Below, one piece after another: positions 61,201 to 64,000 of a stretch of 64,000 bases of DNA. Location: assembly GCA_963575745.1 (NCBI GenBank), contig CAUYUJ010004313.1, positions 160,795 through 224,794 on the forward strand, given 5' to 3'. This DNA comes from Prorocentrum cordatum (taxonomy: Eukaryota; Sar; Dinophyceae; Prorocentrales; Prorocentraceae). Position 1 is the first letter of the stretch. Every line of letters starts with the position of its first letter. Under the pieces are notes generated by a model that saw only the letters and a list, made by a program, of their open reading frames with translations, was not told the DNA's origin and made no database searches. The translations under genes and the position numbers were made by a program.

Positions 61201-63755
61201 CCGCCGAGGGCCACACGACGGTTCCAAGTGCTCTCGGACCCCCCCAGGGCCCCCCCCCAAAGAGGCCAACATCCATCAAATACCTGGGGGCAAACGGTGA
61301 TTGTTGCTTTATCGCATTTTCGTTTCAGTCGTGCTTATGAGGCCTCAAGATAGCCCCTATGATGGCCCAAGGTAGCTCCAAGAGGTGCCCAAGAGACCCC
61401 CAGCATGGCCCCAAGAACGCCAAGATCGGCCTAAGAGCGCCCCAAGATGCGATTTCGATGGCCCCAGGTGGGGACGGAAATGTAGGACCCCCCCTCACCA
61501 TGTATCGATAGCCTCCAAGATGGACTCTTGTCAAGAGGCCCTGCAGGGCTCCCACCCAAGACGGCCCCAAGGGCGCACAAGAGCGCCCTCAAGAGCGTTC
61601 CACGAGGGCCCCGAAAGGCGGTTTGCCTCCTCCTCCTCCTCCTCCTCCTCCTCCTCCTCCTCCTCCTGCTTCCCTCACTCCCGTTTCCCATGGATCAGGC
61701 AAGCTCTGTTTCACTGTATGTACCTATGCGTCCCTTTTTCCGTTAGCTCTCATAGGCAGGGTTTCTGAACGGGCTGGTGGGGACACGCGAAGCGTGAAGA
61801 ATTTTGACAATATCGCCGAGCTTGCGACGCTCAAAGGCTGTCCAAGAGGCCCCAAAGATCGCCCCAAGAGGCCCAAATTGGCAGAGGAGAGCGCCAAAAG
61901 AGAGAGAACTTGAACTGACATTTTGAGCCCTCCGCCCCAAGATGAGTCCCGAGACCGCAGGCCCCGCAGAAGGCCCCAACGAAACCCCAGGAGGCCCCCA
62001 GCAGGCTCAAAGGATGCCCCCCGAGCCCCAAGACACCACCCGAAAACAACATCCGAGAGGCTTCCAAGAGGCCTCCCAAGAGATCCCCACAGGCATCTAA
62101 GAGGCCTCCGACCTACAACACAGACACGGTGGCGGGATGGACCGAAGGCCGCGATATTGAGTACAAAGAAATATACAAAAGTTATGTACAGCAGGAATAG
62201 CATCGTCCACATTGTGTTTCCGGTTCCCACCAACGGGGCGGTGAGCTCGTGCCAGTTGATACCACCAGACACTGCCATCCAAAGGCTCAGCATTGACCGG
62301 AAAAGGTCCCCGTAGTACAAAACGAGATACTCATCCTCGATTATTCTGCCACCCTCGGTATGCTCTGTCACAGCCTGCGTCAGGATGACTCCAAAGGCGT
62401 AGATGATCATGAAGAGCAACAGGAGTGCCCAAAACACAGATTTGCTCGCAGATGCTATAGAATGCACAAGCACCCGGAGGGGCTTCAGTTGGCGAAACGT
62501 TCGAACGATGCGAAGAAGCCGAGTAAGGCGAAAGAGGCGTAACATCTTTGCCATCCCGCCGTTGCCGAACAGATTGCGATTCCCGCTCGAGACCACCTTC
62601 ACAATCAGCTCTAAGGCAATCTCAACGAGCGCCAGGAGAAGGATGACAATATCGAAGCAATTCCAGACCCGGTCCTTTACAAAGTAGCTGAGCCTGAACG
62701 CGTACACTCGTGCGAACACCTCCACCGCAAACATGAGAGTGAGCGCGTAGTTCGCTGCCGACAGGACAGATAACAGCTGGTCCGAGCCTGACCTGAGAAA
62801 ACAAGAAACTACCAATGCTTTACCGCTGCTTCCTGGACCCCTCCCGGGATGCGCTCCGACCAGGATTTCGAGGACAATCCAGCCGTGGCGACGACGGCTC
62901 TCCAGAACGAGACGCGCCATCGGCATATGTTCCTCCTCTGGTGACCCTCGTTGGGACAGGCTAGAGAGAGTCTGCGTTTCGATGCCAATCAGCAGCGTGC
63001 TGATGATGATCACGAGTGCTGACGCCACGGTGAAAGCACGGCTGTTCACGAACAAGACGGCCGGCCGTCCATCCACCGTTCGCATCGACCGCGTAGAACT
63101 TCTGCTGAAGGTCATCGACTTCCTCACCTCGGCGCTGAACTGCATCCGTCCTGCCCACGAGGCGGTAGGATCGGCGCCCCAGTTGCGGCTGCCCGAGCGG
63201 GAGAAGCCTGAACGCAGACTGGGCAACTGCGAGAGCTGGCTGAAAGGGTTGCGAGCAAACCTGCTGGAGGAGGAGAGCCGCGACTGGGGGACCTCCGAGG
63301 TCGCGACCGACATCTGCGTGTCCGCGCTCTCCACCGAGCGCCTCGAGACCGCCGCCTGCACCGTGTCTGAGCAGGAGGAGCCGAGGCAACCGCAGCGGCT
63401 CGAAGTCGGCCCCTGGGCCCCCCCGCTGGGGCCCGAGCGCGCCGGCTTCCCGAGCTGCGCCCCGCTGCGGCGACGAGGCGCCCCCCCGAAGGCCAACCGC
63501 CGCTGTCTCGGCTGCTTCCCTCTGCACGCGGGGAGCCTCGGGCTGCACCGCGGCTGCGGCGTCGGGCTGGGCCAGCGCGCCCCCGACCGCCTGGTGGGAG
63601 CCCTCGCTCAGGTCGGAGGTCAGCGAGGGCCACACCTGCATCGGCGCGGCCTCTGGCAGCGATGGCAGGTTCCTGGCCCGCGGCAGGGCGCGCTCGCCGA
63701 CGCCGCCCTCGCCCGCCGCCGCCGGGCCCTCGGCCGCGCCCGGCGCCTCCGACAC
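58038..63755 (-). CDS. Single-domain voltage-gated cation channel gene
   Basis: Minus strand. A membrane channel with one six-helix domain, expected to tetramerise. N-terminal region: a frame opening MSEAPGAAEGPAAAGEGG at 63,755 looks like the true start, but a change of frame (unseen intron or error) is needed before the main exon near 63,500. The main exon holds S1 to S6; exon 2 (59,388-59,154) continues S6 and begins an EF-hand-like region; exon 3 (58,285-58,038) completes it and ends with TAG. Joined sequence across the two large introns fits the family: VYFFVLNI / ADVVTGVFCQNAIEG and VQSWFKCESL / DIDTKQTWKLFKILD. Related single-domain channels with C-terminal EF-hands are abundant in dinoflagellates (recalled, not searched). 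The ion selectivity cannot be assigned. Total about 720-800 residues. Confidence 0.85.
58286..59153 (-). other. Channel intron between exons 2 and 3
   Basis: About 870 bp. Minus-strand acceptor CTCTAG at 58,286; the donor lies in a run of G (CTGGGGCAAAAG), so its exact base is ambiguous and may be non-canonical. Contains CCCAAGAGG/CTCCAAGA degenerate repeats (58,440-58,900) and a GGGAGGGAGG tract (58,940-59,010). Confidence 0.7.
59154..59388 (-). CDS. Channel exon 2: end of S6 and first EF-hand-like segment
   Basis: Reads ADVVTGVFCQNAIEGAQQ, DLDLTIEAQLREKQVYAQ, RLKMLFEEMNEDYDAAEG, LSAADLQEQMEKPKVQSW, FKCESL. VTGVFCQ-AIEGA is the conserved end of S6 plus linker in this family. The segment LFEEMNEDYDAAEGLSAADL corresponds to an EF-hand but is degenerate. 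The acceptor is GGTGCAG. Confidence 0.8.
59389..62152 (-). other. Large channel intron packed with repeats
   Basis: About 2.76 kb. The donor side reads AATATC then GCGGCC and the acceptor GTGCAG then GCGGAT, consistent with a GC-AG intron flanked by GCGG on both sides. It contains an 11-bp AGCCGGATTAA tandem (59,540-59,630), AAGAGGCCCC degenerate repeats (60,000-60,310; 61,190-62,110), a TGTCCCGTGG and TGAGATCGATAG array (60,550-61,090) and a TCC run (61,626-61,668). No gene inside. Confidence 0.7.
60480..61100. repeat. TGTCCCGTGG and TGAGATCGATAG composite tandem array
   Basis: Blocks of two or three TGTCCCGTGG units alternate with one to three GTGAGATCGATA units, with GTTGAG as the joint. 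Two GTCCGTCCGTCC runs and duplicated TAGGGCGAAGTCAAGACAAA words lie at the left side (60,470-60,655). ATCGAT is self-complementary. Confidence 0.8.
62153..63496 (-). CDS. Channel exon 1: transmembrane domain S1-S6
   Basis: S1 VASALVIIISTLLIGIET; S2 ANYALTLMFAVEVFARVY; S3 NCFDIVILLLALVEIAL; S4 LRLFRLTRLLRIVRTFR with six Arg at every third position, the classical voltage sensor; S5 VFWALLLLFMIIYAFGVI; pore region LSLWMAVSGGINWHEL; S6 MLFLLYITFVYFFVLNI. Before S1 comes a Ser/Arg-rich cytoplasmic segment (SRRSVESADTQMSVATS, SRFARNPFSQLSQLP). The open frame begins at 63,496 only by default; no ATG is available there. The coding sequence is interrupted at 62,793-62,945 by a 153-bp introner-like intron. 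Confidence 0.85.
62793..62945 (-). repeat. Introner-like intron in the channel gene (family copy D)
   Basis: On the minus strand the exon ends CAACGAGG, the intron starts GTCACCAGAGG and ends TTTCTTGTTTTCTCAG, and the next exon begins GTCAGG: a GT-AG intron of 153 bp with GGTCA at both edges. It separates S1 from S2. Its body (GCTGGATTGTCCTCGAAATC, CTGGTCGGAGCGCATCCC) is the inverse of the dispersed copies at 1.3, 8.9 and 48.3 kb. Because 153 is a multiple of 3 and has no stop, the frame stays open through it, but the 51 extra residues would break a compact extracellular loop and are rich in Arg, Glu and Gly. Confidence 0.8.
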
Positions 63756-63908
63756 CTCTCAGGGCATGCTCGACGACCTTCAGGACGCGTGTTAGCGTTG
63801 ACGTGGGCCTCATCCACCGACGCAAGCGGTGCAACGAGGGCCGACACAGCCCGCGTGCCGTCTGCGGAGCAGAACGGCGCAACGCACACACACACACACA
63901 CACACACA

Positions 63909-63947
<39 letters not shown>

Positions 63948-64000
63948 ACACAAACATTGGGCTAACGCAAAGCCTGAGGATGATCGACATGCTCGTGGGT
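63756..64000. other. Region upstream of the channel gene
   Basis: Contains an ACAC microsatellite (63,886-63,955). Would include the channel promoter or 5' exon; no motif is recognisable. Confidence 0.4.

Noticed and set aside
62793-62945. Reading the 153-bp insert as channel coding sequence
   Set aside because: Although in frame and stop-free, it has a strong splice acceptor, GT-AG edges with a direct repeat, and dispersed non-coding relatives, and it would put 51 unrelated residues between S1 and S2.
1-64000. Bacterial or organellar origin, tRNA or rRNA genes
   Set aside because: No compact gene arrays, ribosome-binding sites, tRNA cloverleaf or rRNA sequence recognised; spliced exons and repeat structure are eukaryotic.

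Overview
The window looks like nuclear DNA of a dinoflagellate; the species cannot be fixed from sequence alone. Reasons: most of it is GC-rich repeats; coding matter is tiny exon-like blocks separated by repeat-filled introns; a non-LTR retrotransposon has the domain order and C-terminal Cys domain I associate with dinoflagellate LINEs; several uncharacterised protein families that I recall as highly multi-copy in dinoflagellates are present; and at least one intron is a copy of a dispersed short repeat (introner-like). No rRNA, tRNA, CRISPR array or prokaryotic operon was seen. All homology statements are from reading and memory, with no database search. || Layout. 0-9 kb: short repeat families, low-complexity tracts and scattered exon-like blocks on the minus strand, including an SH3/Tudor-like domain split by a small intron (7.27-7.59 kb). 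9.1-15.6 kb: a decayed LINE on the plus strand (coiled-coil ORF1, endonuclease, reverse transcriptase, zinc knuckle, RNase H, C-terminal Cys domain) broken by stops and frameshifts. 15.6-19.3 kb: several small elements with terminal inverted repeats. || 19,312-45,347: a region of about 26 kb bounded by inverted copies of CCCAGATGCTCCGCGC, with arrays of ATGGGGCGC-type motifs and then TCTGACGTTTGTC-type palindromes just inside each end. Both flanks match the two halves of a dispersed repeat that is uninterrupted at 1,576-1,790, so I read the region as one giant inserted mobile element. It holds five co-oriented (minus-strand), intron-rich gene regions (E5 to E1 in transcriptional order) plus two inverted copies of a carrier repeat swollen by a 77-bp satellite. 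|| 45.3-58 kb: more short repeats, foldback elements, minisatellites and microsatellites with few exon candidates. 58.0-63.8 kb: a minus-strand gene for a single-domain voltage-gated cation channel with a C-terminal EF-hand-like region; its first recognised exon is interrupted by a 153-bp introner-like intron whose relatives lie at about 1.3, 8.9 and 48.3 kb.
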